DNA from: Strigamia acuminata
Lineage: Eukaryota; Arthropoda; Chilopoda; Geophilomorpha; Linotaeniidae
Reading direction: 5' to 3'
Length of the DNA: 64,000 bases
Assembly: GCA_949358305.1 (NCBI GenBank)
Contig: OX442315.1
Coordinates: 36,048,427 to 36,112,426, forward strand
Made by a program: the position numbers and the translations under genes. Below, one piece after another: positions 10,189 to 22,000 of the stretch (position 1 is the stretch's first letter; every line of letters starts with the position of its first letter). The notes beneath the pieces are model-generated. The model had not been told where the DNA came from. It worked only from the letters and a program-made list of their open reading frames with translations, and did not search any database.

Positions 10189-12091
10189 TGTGACGGTGAC
10201 GACCACAACTCCTATCGCATGATAGTACCGGGTATAAGTCGCGTGAATAAGTGATTAAAATACGAGATAATAAAGACAACAGAGTTTCTCAAAACGCTAC
10301 ATTTATTGTTACTAAACAATATAATCAATCCTAAAAGTTATACAAATTCTAATGCCGACATTTGGCAAGTTAAATACAAGTTAAACTATACATGAAATTG
10401 GCTGTAAAACAGCCCTGAAATAATATGATTACGGTTATTGGTGATCCGGGGTTCGGGAACGGCAAAATGCCCGCTCGACCGAGTTAAAAGATGTCATCTA
10501 CGCGTAGCCGGGCTGGCTGTGTCCTCGCGGCTTCCATCGGCGCTTCGTAATCGTGGAACTGGTTCCTTCACGTTCCTGGTTCGTATCGTGTAATGGTCCG
10601 TGTAATGCTTCTTGGTTCGATCCGAGAGGTGCGGTTGACTCATGTGCACCGCCACAACTAGGGTTGGAAATTGGTAATGAATAAATGAAGTCATTTATTC
10701 GCCAAGGTTCCGCTTGCGAATTATATTTAATTCGCGATGTTGTGAGTTTAATAAATTAACTCAATAAATTGTATTCAATTTATTGTTACGAATTTGATTC
10801 GTCATACAGTGAAATAAGTCTCGTGACTTACTTCGGTTGTTAACTTGTTGCCAAGTTTAAACAATTAAGGTGTATTTATCAACTACAAAATATAATAAAG
10901 GTTAAACATCGCAACACACAATTGCCGTCAAAGTTCGCCTTGCTGAGCAGAACAGTATCGCGCGTGCCCTAAATAACAGTGCGGTGAGAGACGGCACTGG
11001 TATTCAGGGGGATATAGCCCGCAGTTCTGCACAACAGAATTAATCACCCGAGATACTACTCATAAGTAGACTGCTTTGGCACCATCACCGAAGAGATATA
11101 ACTTTCCCAAACACATAGTGCTACTGGCGGTAACTGCATGTTTTGCATGCAGACTGCTTTGGCACCATCAAGTGATGGAGTCAATCTCTTTCAGTAACAG
11201 TGCTACTAACGGTTACTAAATACTTTGGTATCACACGTGATTCTATTGTCCGACCACGAGGATACTTATGCGGGAGGCTTTCTCCTCGGCAAGACCGTTT
11301 GACGGAAACATTAACAGTCCGAACTTCGCCTTCAGTTGACGGGGGTTGCATGGCTCAGCAGAGCCATGCTATGCATGGACCGGTAGGCCCATGCCCTGAG
11401 TAAGAAACAGTTATTTGACATGCGGAACATACCAAATAACCAGAAATCAAGAACTACTTAACTTCCTGTTGTCAGGGAGTTTTATACTCGGTGGGATTAA
11501 GTTCCACCAATCTCGTATCGCAGGAAGTGGATACGGAGATGCAAACTTGGATTATGCTAATCCTTGACATGAAACAGGAAATGGATACCGGGGACCGGAA
11601 GTGGATACCCAGGACACATTCCCAAGTCACACATTAATCCTTTAATCCGCAAGGTCACATTTCCAAGAATGTGACCAATTCTTCTTCCAAACATTCAATG
11701 CAATAATATATCTTTATATTATTGTCCAATTAAATAATCTACGTGAATATATTAACTACTTATTTAATATATATATCTTGTTATTCATTTAATTCCGTAT
11801 TTCGAATTTACCGCTGATCTGCGATAGCGCCATCTAGTGGCGACATTGCGCATTGACAAATGCGGTTTTAGCAGACGATTCTCTGTAATTTCGGCCGTGA
11901 TATTTCGATATCATGAAGATTGAATTGTTTATTCTTATCAAACGAACATATTTGTAATTAAAACACCATAAATAACTTTATTTAGGAATTACATTGGTTC
12001 TACAACAAATACAGTAGAATTACCGTCAAAATGGCGCAACAGCGCCTTCTGGTGGAAAATCAGGCATTTATAGCCCTATTAATTTGTCACA
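10189..12091 (-). repeat. 5' LTR (in element sense), 1903 bp
   Basis: Copy of the LTR at 5430-7320 with 12 additional bases (hairpin at 11056-11069, CTACT-CATA-AGTAG). It begins and ends with the 6-bp inverted repeat TGTGAC/GTCACA. Confidence 0.9.
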
Positions 12092-12095
12092 ACAG

Positions 12096-12609
12096 AAAAT
12101 TAGAATTTAAAAAAAAATCTCGTTAATGTGTAAACATGTTTTTATTTTGATTACCTAAAGAGCCAATTAAATACACGAAATGGATTTGAACAGGATATGT
12201 TGGATTGATGATTAAAACTTTGGTTGTATGGAGTTTGGAGTGTATTTGGTGAGGTAATGAAGCGACTTAACTCCAAGTTGGGTTCGGGTTGGCTAGACTT
12301 TACACAGTGAGCCATGTGGACAAATGTGCTCATTGTCAGCCATTAGATTGCTTTTTCCCCTGTGATACAACAGAAATTACACCACATGTTTGTTGGAAAT
12401 ATAAACTTGTGCGGCTAGTGATTACACCAAATTTATTGATTTAATTTTAAATTAAATTTAATGGTGAGCAAACTTTTACTGTACAAGAGAAACACAAAAG
12501 CGGGCTGCTCTAAAATTTGAAATAAAGGTCACAAAACATTTGGCGGTATATGAAATAGAGATCTAATGTTCGGACAAGTGAAAAATTTTAAAATGGTGGA
12601 AATGGTCAA
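12096..12609. other. short intergenic stretch, no feature seen
   Basis: AT-rich DNA between two mobile elements. No exon or repeat end recognised. Confidence 0.4.
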
Positions 12610-12614
12610 AATTA

Positions 12615-13488
12615 GCTACCGTCTTCGCCCGAAAATAACACCATGGTGTTGTATTCGAGTTCTTTCTAATTTGTGAAACATGGTTGAAGAATGCGAACAT
12701 AACACTACTTCAGCTATAACACCATTGTGTTACATTCGAATATACCCCCATGGTGTTACATTCGAATACCATACTGCCTCATTTAAACGCCCGGACGTTT
12801 AATTTTTTTTTGGGGTGTACAGCCAGGCGGTAATTTGATACTAGGCGTTTATTCGAGCCAGGCGTTTAACCAGAAAAATAGTCAAAAATAAGTTATTGAG
12901 AAAACAAAGTAGCAAAAAAATATTTCTTTATGGAAATAGATTTTTATTTTTATATTTTGCAATTATCTACACATCCCATTGAGCTAATAAGTGATCAGAA
13001 ACAGCGAAGGCACCCGGATTGGAAGTGCCACTGCCAACAATTGCAGTAGCGTCAATTTCCGAAAATTCCGAAACGTTATGGATACATAATTGGCCATTTC
13101 CGCGTTTACCCGGCGCCAATTGAAACCCGGCGTTAATACGAGGCCGACGTCTATAAACCACTTTGTGTACGCTTGCCCGGCGTTAAAACGGGCGTTTAAA
13201 TGAGGCAGTACGATATACCCCCATGGTGTTACATTCGGATTTTTGATTGTTTTCAAATACAACACCATGGTGTTATATTCAGATTTGTATAAAAATATTT
13301 AAAACGTACGGTGTATTGTTGTTTTTGTTAATTTAAATTTCTTTTTGGTTTTTTAATCAGCGTAAATAACAAGAGTAAATAACAATTTTACTTTTTTGAC
13401 AAACTTACATGATATTGACTGAATATAACACTATGGTGTTGTATTCGAATACAACACCATGGTCTTACTTTCGGGCGAAGACGGTAGC
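12615..13488. mobile_element. TIR element with 44-bp TIRs and 5-bp TSD, host of a nested element
   Basis: Both ends read inward as GCTACCGTCTTCGCCCGAAA and continue to TGTTGTATTCGA (12615-12658, 13445-13488, two mismatches). The TSD is AATTA (12610-12614, 13489-13493). The interior carries at least six diverged copies of a 20-25-bp motif built on the palindrome ACACCATGGTGT followed by RTATTCGAATA (near 12640, 12720, 12748, 13218, 13261 and 13428). No transposase was seen. The superfamily is uncertain; the TSD length alone does not decide it. Confidence 0.8.
12774..13208. mobile_element. nested TA-flanked TIR element, 435 bp
   Basis: It sits inside the preceding element. The ends read CTGCCTCATTTAAACGCCCG inward and are flanked by TA on both sides (12772-12773, 13209-13210), as in Tc1/mariner-pogo insertions. 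The GGCGTTTA motif recurs several times inside. On the minus strand a GC-richer 64-codon frame (13161-12967) ends LLAQWDV. It could be a captured coding fragment or a transposase remnant, and I do not recognise it. Confidence 0.75.
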
Positions 13489-13493
13489 AATTA

Positions 13494-16193
13494 GTGTAAA
13501 TTGTCAAAATTAACTAGCAATTAGTAAAAATTTTGAAAACTATTTTTTTTTTTTTTTTTTTTATAGCTAACAATTAATCAAAATTGGGAAAAATTAGCTA
13601 ACAAAAATTAGTTGAAACTTTAAAATAATTAGCAAAATTGACAAAATTTATGAAAAATATTGTTAAAATTAAGGGCACAACAAGACTGGTGAGTCATCGA
13701 ACTGTGCAAGTTTTTTTGGATGTCATCCCATAACACCACAAAATCGTTCTTTCATGCGATAAAGGCCAAAAAAAGTCTAAATAGTCTAAAAAAACAAAAA
13801 AAGTTACGTAATAAATTGATTGTCCCTTAAGCTCTTTTGTACCAAAAACATCTAACTTTATCTGAGAGCAGACAACCCAACAATTTCATTATCAAATTCT
13901 GCAATTGAACATTAAAAATTCATCCCAGCACAACACTAAAAAAAAAGAAAAAAAAATGGAAAAAAAAAAAAAAAAAAAAAAAAAAATCAAAATTCTTTTA
14001 TATTTACATCAACAATCCTTTTAATAATTCTCCATTTTACTCGCGGCCTAGAACTTAATTTAAAATTGAAACCATTAAAAAAAATCCAATTATGTCGTGT
14101 TATGTTATGTCATAAAAATTCCACCTGATAAACAAAACTGCACCAACAACCTCAATTTTTTTTTAAATGTCTAAAATTAATTTCTGGAGGTCATTTGCTC
14201 TTGCAAACAGGTATAACAACAAGATTCTTCGGATCTAATCTTCATTTACCTGGCAGGAAAATAGATTGATTGGCGCCCTGCCAATTTGCTTCTGTCCAAG
14301 GTAAGAAAAAGTGATTTTGTGGTGAAATTTTCTAACAAATTCAATTTTATTCACTTTTTTGTGTACTTTGGGAGGTGTGTGCAGGTCAAAGGTGAAGGTT
14401 GTTTGACTAAAAGGTCACTGACTTTGAACCCCGTGAGGATTCTTGTTTAAAGTTTCAGGTTTGTTTTTGTTGAGAGAAATTTATGAATAATTTTGAGCTT
14501 TGACTTAATGAAGTGGTGAGATAGGTTTTTATTACTTTATGTGTTGTGGTATATTTTTTAGGCTTAGTATGGTGGGTCGTAAAAAAGGGACATGAAAGAA
14601 AGTTAACTGTGTTCTGAAATTGAGGCATTTGGTTGCAAACAAAGTTTTGGTTTAAAGGGAGCTAGTGTTTTGTGAGGTTTAGAAATGAAGATAAAACAGG
14701 TGCAGAAATGAAATTTATATGATGATGTAGGGCCGCCGTCATCTTTGTTTCCCTATCCGAAAGTATTGATATTTAAAAAGAAAAATCGACAAAACCGATT
14801 AAAGAATCGATACAAATCAAAAAGAATTTGATAAAAATACTTTATAGACTATTTTTGTCAATCATAAACCAAGGATAACATGTTCAGTGCGTTTTGCCAT
14901 CAATGGCGCCACATAATATACAGCCGCACTGTATTCTGGGATGACAACAGGTAACAAACATGCTTAGTTTGCGAGCAATGCATGACACGTGATTGCTGTC
15001 ATCCAATCAGCGCACAGTACAATGAATCAATAGGAAATAACACGGAAATAACACCCATTTAACTAGCCTTTAACAGCTTTAGCTGTTTAAAATATACATT
15101 TAGACTTGTTAAAAAGAGATAAAACACAGAGATAAAAGAGATAAAACAGAGAGAAGACACTTCTTCTCAAGATCTGACCTCTGTGATTTTGGCGAAGTAG
15201 TGGAGAAGTTGGCTCTAGGCTCGAATAAAAAAGGCATAAAAAGAGCGAAAAATTAAAAAAGAAATTTAATTAGTTTTATTTTAGACGGACAGGTCTTTCT
15301 TCTAGTTTGTTAAATTGTCTCAACGTCAGTTTGGGGCACTAAAATTGAAATTTTTTCTACTCTTCTTCAGGAAGTGAAATGTCAACTTAGTTGGATGTTG
15401 CTGACAATAAAATGGATGGTTTGTGAATGATTGCTTACGTTGCTCGAGAATCGATCATGTGATTTTATCTTCTGACGGGTTTTATTAAAATTATTTCCGC
15501 TAAGATTTAAAATTTTTCTTAGAAATGTTGCCACTTCTGCAGTAATAATTCTTTTTTTTCTTTAGCTGTTAAATTTGTATCCAGTAGCTTCTTGCTGGAT
15601 GTTTTTATCTGATCTTTGCTGCTTGGGGTCAAATCTGTTTATTTATTGTTTCTGATAACCTTGAACTTACATCTGCCTGGTGTAACCTGTAAACAGTTAT
15701 GTTGTTGCCTCTATCTATCATCTGCCAGAAGAAAAATCAGTTCAAATGATGTCCAATTGGTGCAAAGACTTGTGGCTAGACTCCCCCATTCCCTCGATTT
15801 TGGGGTTCTATCCGTTTATTAGTTCATTTATCACTTAAATATTCACTTTTGTACATGAAACTGATTTTTACACAGTCATTTTTATACACAAAAAATGTGC
15901 TTTAATACATAAAAATGAATTTTGACTCAGAATAAATAATGCATGTTTAGTCATAATCAATTATGAAAAATTTATTTTTACATGTAAGAAGTACATTTAT
16001 GAACGTAATATCGTATTTTATCTTATTCAAAACTGCCATTTTTATCAGCAATTTCAATTTTGGTTTTTCGTTTGTTACATTAGTGTTAACGTAACTAACG
16101 AAGTCTGAACGTACGTTCATCGTTCGTGAGGTTAAATACGGAAACAAAACTTTTGCAAAAGTACGGCATTCACTTCATTTGTGAGTTTTAGAG
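13494..16193. other. intergenic DNA with homopolymer tracts
   Basis: Contains a run of about 18 T (13543-13562) and long A runs (13957-13986). At 14205-14305 there are splice-like signals on both strands: a plus-strand donor AAGGTAAG at the end, and on the minus strand an acceptor CAG, 42 open bases and CAGGTAAAT. Neither strand is convincing. No other feature was recognised. Confidence 0.35.
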
Positions 16194-16240
16194 CAGCGTT
16201 TCTCAAACTGTGGGGCGCGAGCTGATTTTTGGTGGGACGC
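16194..16240 (+). mobile_element. single hAT-like terminus
   Basis: CAGCGTTTCTCAAACTGTGG followed by GGCGCG is typical of one end of hAT-derived elements. I found no matching opposite end nearby, so this is a truncated or decayed copy. Confidence 0.45.
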
Positions 16241-16840
16241 AACGATGTTCAATCACTTCAATCACAATTCGAAAAGTCATTGGTCTGGTTTATCTGATTC
16301 AAACCAGTCTAATTGCATGGTTTGTGAGTGGTACTGGACGAACAACACAAGCTGGAAAATGACTCGAGACACATGGTAGTTAGGTTTATTTGACCTTTAT
16401 TGTGTTTTGGGGTCAGTGTTCGCAAATTGCTTTTTCGCCTTGCTGCGACCCAAGTACAAAACCAACTGCTGACCACAAGGCCAGCAAGATTGTTTGGCAA
16501 TTGTTGCCCTCTTGTACGCCTGTGTACGGCCTCGTTGACCATTTAGATTATTGGAGTTGGTAGTACCGACACCCACCTGTTCCTGTGGTGGTAATCATGC
16601 CTTGAAGGTTCTAGAAGAACTGTCCTGCTACCTCTTCCCCTCTTCGTCCCATTGGTGGACGGACTGCAGTTCTTCCTAGGGGAATGGAACGCTAAGGGAC
16701 GTCTTATTTGTAGTGCTGTCTTGGTCACATCTTTTAACGAGAATAGTTGTTTAAAAAGTGTATAACGGCAAAAACTTGTTGTTAAATGTGTAAAATATGT
16801 TGTGCAATTTGAATTTGGCGTTAAGATACTGGGGGCGTGT

Positions 16841-17061
16841 CATCTAGCGCGAAAAAATCTCACCGCGACACAATCTACCGCGACTACGTATATTCTAGGT
16901 TTAATTCCTAAGAAGGGCTAACAAGGGGGGGCTGCGCCCCCCCTTGACCCCCCGCGAACCTAACCTTACTGGTTTTTTGATAAAAAACCATTTTTTTGGA
17001 ACATATTGTATCGTATTGTTGCGGTAGATGCGTGTCGCGGTAGATTGTGTAGCTCTAGATG
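16841..17061. mobile_element. small MITE with imperfect 44-bp TIRs
   Basis: The left end reads CATCTAGCGCGA and on to CACCGCGACACAATCTACCG. The right end reads inward CATCTAGAGCTA and on to ACCGCGACACGCATCTACCG. A perfect G7/C7 hairpin (16922-16946) lies in the middle. The remaining interior is unremarkable. Confidence 0.65.
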
Positions 17062-17077
17062 TGGGGCCCCAGATACT

Positions 17078-17446
17078 GGACTATACTTCCAGAATCTCGA
17101 CCGTTTTCAAGTCTCGGTTTTCCGAGACGAGATCAGAAGGTCCCGAGACGAGATCTCGTCGGGCTTTTGAAAGAAACCGACATTTTTTAGGGTAAAAAAT
17201 TTTTACAACGTGCTTTTAATAGCACAAAGGAACATAAAGAGAATGTTAAAGGTCTTAGCCGTTACGAGCAAAAATAAAAAAACCGTACAATTTCACGTTT
17301 CGAGTCGTAACGTGAAATTGTACGTTTTTTATTATATCGCGTAATAATGAAATTTTGTATTGCCGAGACCGAGATCCTGAGAGTAAAAGAAAACGAGATC
17401 TCCGAGACCGAGATTACGAGACGAGCGAGATCTGGAAGTATAGTCC
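17078..17446. mobile_element. MITE with GGACTATACTTCCAGA termini and long internal hairpin
   Basis: The termini GGACTATACTTCCAGA and TCTGGAAGTATAGTCC are perfect inverted repeats. The subterminal regions are full of CGAGA/TCTCG motifs, including the 14-bp palindrome GACGAGATCTCGTC. Positions 17284-17324 form a perfect 16-bp stem (CGTACAATTTCACGTT) with a 9-base loop. No ORF. Confidence 0.75.
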
Positions 17447-17466
17447 TGGTCGCAAATATTCGGTAG

Positions 17467-17804
17467 CTATACTCTGTCCGAGTATAAGTGTGCGCTAATT
17501 CCTATTGGCCCAGCCTTTTCACTAGTGTAGTGATCCCAAAAAATAGATCAAAATACATGTTGAGTGCTTTCCAGACAATGCAACCGATAAGAAAATTTTA
17601 ATAAACCCAGCATAACACAATATTTTATGCTTTTAATGAAAGAAAAGAAATAAACTTACATCATTTCAAACACTAAAATAATCATTCAAATTAAAAATAG
17701 AACAAGACTCTACTTTTCCTGGTGGAAGTACACAGTCCACAGTTAGGAGTAATCAAGCTGGGCCAATAGGAATTAGCGCACTCTTATACTCGGACAGAGT
17801 ATAG
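17467..17804. mobile_element. MITE of the TA-CTCT family, copy A
   Basis: The 48-bp TIRs match at 47 of 48 positions (17467-17514 and 17757-17804): CTATACTCTGTCCGAGTATA and on to TTCCTATTGGCCCAGC. The element proper can be read as CTCT...AGAG between TA dinucleotides. Subterminal sequence (TTACTCCTAACTGTGGACTG, then CCACCAGGAAAAGTAG on the minus strand) is shared with copies at 34633, 40153 and 53391, whose TIR sequences differ from this one. Confidence 0.8.
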
Positions 17805-18399
17805 TAATGTTGGATACCATAAATAAATAAAAAAAAAAAACCTTAGAAATGCACCTTTTTGCATTAAAAATGCATTTTACCTCGCAAAAAGGCGAAATAT
17901 ATCATCATAAAATCCATCTAATGTCTAAATATTTACTTTTATAATTACAAGTTAATTTTTACATCTAAAAACAACCCGTTTTTAAGTTAATTGTCCATAA
18001 AAGAAAATGTCTGTGTCAAAACGATTCAATTTTCCAGTTGAGTGAATATACGGTAGTCAGTGAATTTGGTATCCGGTGCATCCCTAACCTTAACCTATTT
18101 TCGGAAACTTCTATCGCCCTGGGTCTAAACGCACGCAGCCATCGAGCATCGAAACTGCTGCAAATGGTGTGAAATTTACTACCAACACAAATCCTACTTT
18201 ATGCGTGTTGACAAGCTCAACAAGACACCCAAAACCTCCTCTTCACCTTCTCTCCCGCAACCAAAACACTCCAAAGATAAACAATAGCTTTCTAACGATC
18301 ACTCCGGTAATAAATCCACAAAAATACATCCATCAAACAAGACCACTATAAAAATAAATAAGATAAGCCGGTAATCTCGCACCCAGGAACAAAACTCAA

Positions 18400-19034
18400 G
18401 GACACATGTGGCATTGTGTTTGTTGTCACTGGGACGAGTGGAGACAGGTGTGCGAACAAGGTCACGACGTGTCAAAACTATCCCCTAAAAAAAAACGAAG
18501 AAATGTAACGAAAATGACGTCATAAGATGGAAAAATGGCGAAATTAAAAGTTGGAGAAATGAAATAAATAGCGGAAGTTTTAAATTCGCGTTAAATGACG
18601 TCACGCGGTGAGTAAAAGCTGAGTATTCGTGATTGATACCAGGCACGACGGTCTGGCGAACGCCTCCGCTCCCTCATTTACTTCCTCCCCTCGACAAACC
18701 GAGTTCGACGCTCCAACTCACGTTTCCTGCCCGCGGCTTGAAATGAATGAGCCGCGTCGAGTCGCCGTTGCCTGCCACGATGCTTGGTATTCATGTTAGG
18801 CTTAGTTTGGAGCGGAGGCAATTCGATGCAGGTGTTTAATGCGCTGGCTTTTAGTTGGAGTTTGTGTTGTAATCGAGTGGATAATTTGATAACGCCTACG
18901 CCCTTGGATTTTTTTTCTCTCCGTTTTCTTGTTCGCTTTTCGAGTTCCCTGTCTACATAAAAGTGCACGTGGGCAGCAGAAACAGCAGTAAAAAAGCCCT
19001 TGAGTTGTTGTGGTGTTGGGTGTAAGCTTTGAAG
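18400..19034 (+). promoter_or_regulatory. promoter and 5' UTR region of the SAM-domain gene
   Basis: A GC-richer block precedes the start at 19035. It has two perfect cAMP-response-element octamers TGACGTCA (18515-18522, 18596-18603). A third lies 525 bp inside the first intron (19600-19607). A CpG-rich segment at 18620-18800 probably contains the transcription start and 5' UTR. A 127-codon frame on the opposite strand across 19061-18678 appears to be a by-product of the composition. Confidence 0.45.
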
Positions 19035-22000
19035 ATGGGAAAAAGTTTGAGTGCAAAACATATTTGCGGATCGGGTAAGTTGAAGTTATTTCACATATTA
19101 TGATCGGTTTAAATTTTTTTTTTTTTCGTATGGGGATTTTATTTTTATTTTTTATTTTTTTTTATTAAAGGAAAAGTTATGAGTGTGTCTTGAAAAATTT
19201 AATTATGGCGGAAATGTGATGGAATGATGTGTAAAAATGAAGAAATTTCGTTCAAGGTCGAAATGTTGATTATTTTTTTTTTAAGTATTTCTGTTGATTT
19301 TGTAGAAATATTTAAAATTTGGGGGTTTAAAATGGGTCGTTTTAGACACATTTTGGAGTGTCGATGTATGCAAATTCGTAACACGTTTTATTCCATCAAT
19401 TTGATCAATTTTGCAATTGGATAATTGCATTTTGTGTGCAGCACATGCGAGTTTTCGATGGTGCCGACTCACCGTGTACCGGATTTGGATTTCAGTGCAT
19501 AACTTAGCGCACACCTCAGTTAGCATGCCGTGACACAAAAGTTGTAATTTTATCGTTAAATTGCGTGTGAAGTGTGAAATGTGAAATGTGACTTACGAAT
19601 GACGTCATAAGTTAAAATTGAAATTTATTATTCAATTAAATTCCAATTACTAGGAAAATGAAGTTTTATGAATTTATCTCTTGAGAAACTGAGCAATCGG
19701 CTGTAATTTGTACAATTTTATTGCAATCCATTGATTTGAATTTGATAAATGTATGGATCTAGGGGGTCCTTTTAAATAGGTAAAGGAAGGTCATTTTAAT
19801 TGGTTTCCAAATGTGCCAATTATAATATCTAGGACTTTTAAATTAAATTAACCACATTCAACTGACATTTGATAAATTTTTTTTCTATTTTAAATAGTCA
19901 AGTGATTTTGGAATTGCAAAATTAAATCTAAATGGAAATGGAACCGAGGTCAGATTCAAATAAAATAAAAAAAAGATGATCGGTAAATGACATCGATAAG
20001 TAACGGGTTTTTCTCTGACCTGATCTACGAGTGATTTTACGTAATAAAAATTTATGGATGCGACTAAGTTCCCTTTTGGAGGGCTTAAGACAAACTCAGC
20101 ACCTTGTCTGGGCAGATATAGAAGAAGCGCCCGGTATCTTGATGGTAAATTCAAACTGCGTTTTCTTCTGAAAAGATGATTCCCTGATTCCGGTTGTTTT
20201 AGCAGTTTTCGATGTAATCTTGTGGGGTGTGTTTGGTAGTTGTGCAATTTTGGCAATTGTGCACTTTTGGATTTATCACCTGATAACAGGTTCTACCAAT
20301 CAAGCGCAGCAAAATACAGTCGAGCCTCGTTATGACGAATCGCAAGGGAACGAAAAAATTGGTTCATTATGACTAGACTCCGGATAAATGCATAAATACA
20401 TACAATACATTTTTATATTGAATAAAAAACCGAAATTGGCTTAAATTGCATATTTCGCGAAAATCGGTAAATAAATGCATAAATAGCCATTTTTCCGGTA
20501 AAGATCGTAAAATCAATTTTTTTTTAAGATTGTGTTCTATGGTCGACCAAGCCATTTTTAATTATTCGTTATAACAAGAAATTTGTTATATCGTGGTTCT
20601 TTATAACGACGTTCGACTGTAGTCAAAAGAGGACAATTCAAAATCACAAAATCAAATAAATGGTAGATTTACGATTTTGGCAAACGATTTTGAGACGTGT
20701 CCAAACAAAACAAAAAAAATAGAGGCGATCAAGCTCGATCCAAGTACGGCCATCTCAAATATCTCAAGATGTGATGAATTATTTGTGAATTTATAACAGC
20801 AGGATAAAACAACTCTAAGAGAACTCGGTAAAACTTTGGAGGTGTTATAACGTCGATAACAGCCACATTACATAAATGGGTAGAATGTGATGTGCAGTTT
20901 GAATTTAGCATCAAGATATCACGTGCAAAGTGTACAAATGTAAATTTGTGGTTTGAAAGAAGGCATTCGTGCCGATTCTTCTAGACCATTTACTTTTTTG
21001 AAACTATGGATCACGTGATAGTCGCAAGATGTTGAGTTTGTCTCAAGCTGACCTCTACAAAATGTGAGAAATTTCTCACAAACGTTGAGATTTATCCAAT
21101 TTTTTTAACGTATTTTATTTACTATCTGCCTATGACACATTGGATTAGTGTCTGCTATTTTTAATTTTTATTAGCTCAATGACAAATGTGAACTATTTTC
21201 AATCACTATAATACCCCGTCCGCACTACACAGGCTAGATGGAACTTGCGCTAGCTTAGCTCAACAAAAATTAGCCTAGCTTTAGTTTTCACCATTCGCAC
21301 TATTAGCCTATTTTAATCCTAATCCAGACACTACTCAGCAATAAGTCCAGACATTACCAGAAATAGTTAATGCCAACAAATTAAATTTTATTGAATTAAT
21401 TTTTTTATTTAATTTAATTAGGGAATCTGCAATTTAAAAAATCAAATAAAAATTGTGCGTATTCACCTAAATTCAGAAGCCAAATTATTTACAGAGTATT
21501 TATTTATTATTCTCCATGTGGTTGACATGGTAGCCACTAGCCAGGATGGTTTGCGCTGCAATGGGAATGCATTCTGGGTAGCATGCCATCACAAGCTAAT
21601 AAAGCTAGCTTATAACTAGCTTACGCAGTTTCCCAAACTAGATAATTATTTCATAGTTACAAAACTGATAAGCTGTGTTCGCACTACATTTATACAACTA
21701 GTTTTAAAGAGTTAAGCTGCTTAGAAAAAGTCTCGCAGTCTAGATTTTATTCTTTAAACAAGTCTAAATATTTCAGACAACAAAAGTTGTACCGCAATAA
21801 TTTTCAAAAACACTCAGAAAGAAAAGCCTGTAACAATAATTCTTTGTAACTTTGGCTCGTGGTTTCAATATCAGTACCATCCACTGAGCCACCGCCTTTT
21901 GCAAACAAAATATGATCACCGTAGGCAAATGACTGATATTGAGCACGTGGAATGGAAAAACAACACCAACAGCCTGAATATGAGATGCAATGAAAAATGC

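Larger units (their letters stand above)
5430..12091 (-). mobile_element. complete non-autonomous LTR element (LARD-like), 6.66 kb, minus orientation
   Basis: Two near-identical direct repeats (5430-7320 and 10189-12091) begin TGTGAC and end GTCACA and are flanked by the 4-bp TSD ACAG (5426-5429, 12092-12095). The element reads on the minus strand. Two bases inside the right LTR is a primer site complementary to a tRNA-Gln 3' end (10169-10186), and next to the left LTR is a polypurine tract (7321-7330). The internal 2868 bp has no zinc knuckle, protease, reverse transcriptase or integrase, so the element must depend on enzymes supplied elsewhere, as large retrotransposon derivatives do. The near-identical LTRs imply recent insertion. 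Both LTRs and the interior are dense in short perfect stem-loops (see findings). Confidence 0.9.

Noticed and set aside
14205-14305. 42-nt microexon on the minus strand or donor on the plus strand
   Set aside because: Splice-like signals exist on both strands, and no adjoining exon in frame was found on either.
18678-19061. 127-aa minus-strand frame
   Set aside because: It is antisense to the SAM gene 5' UTR and start. It has no family resemblance or splice support, and GC-rich composition explains its length.
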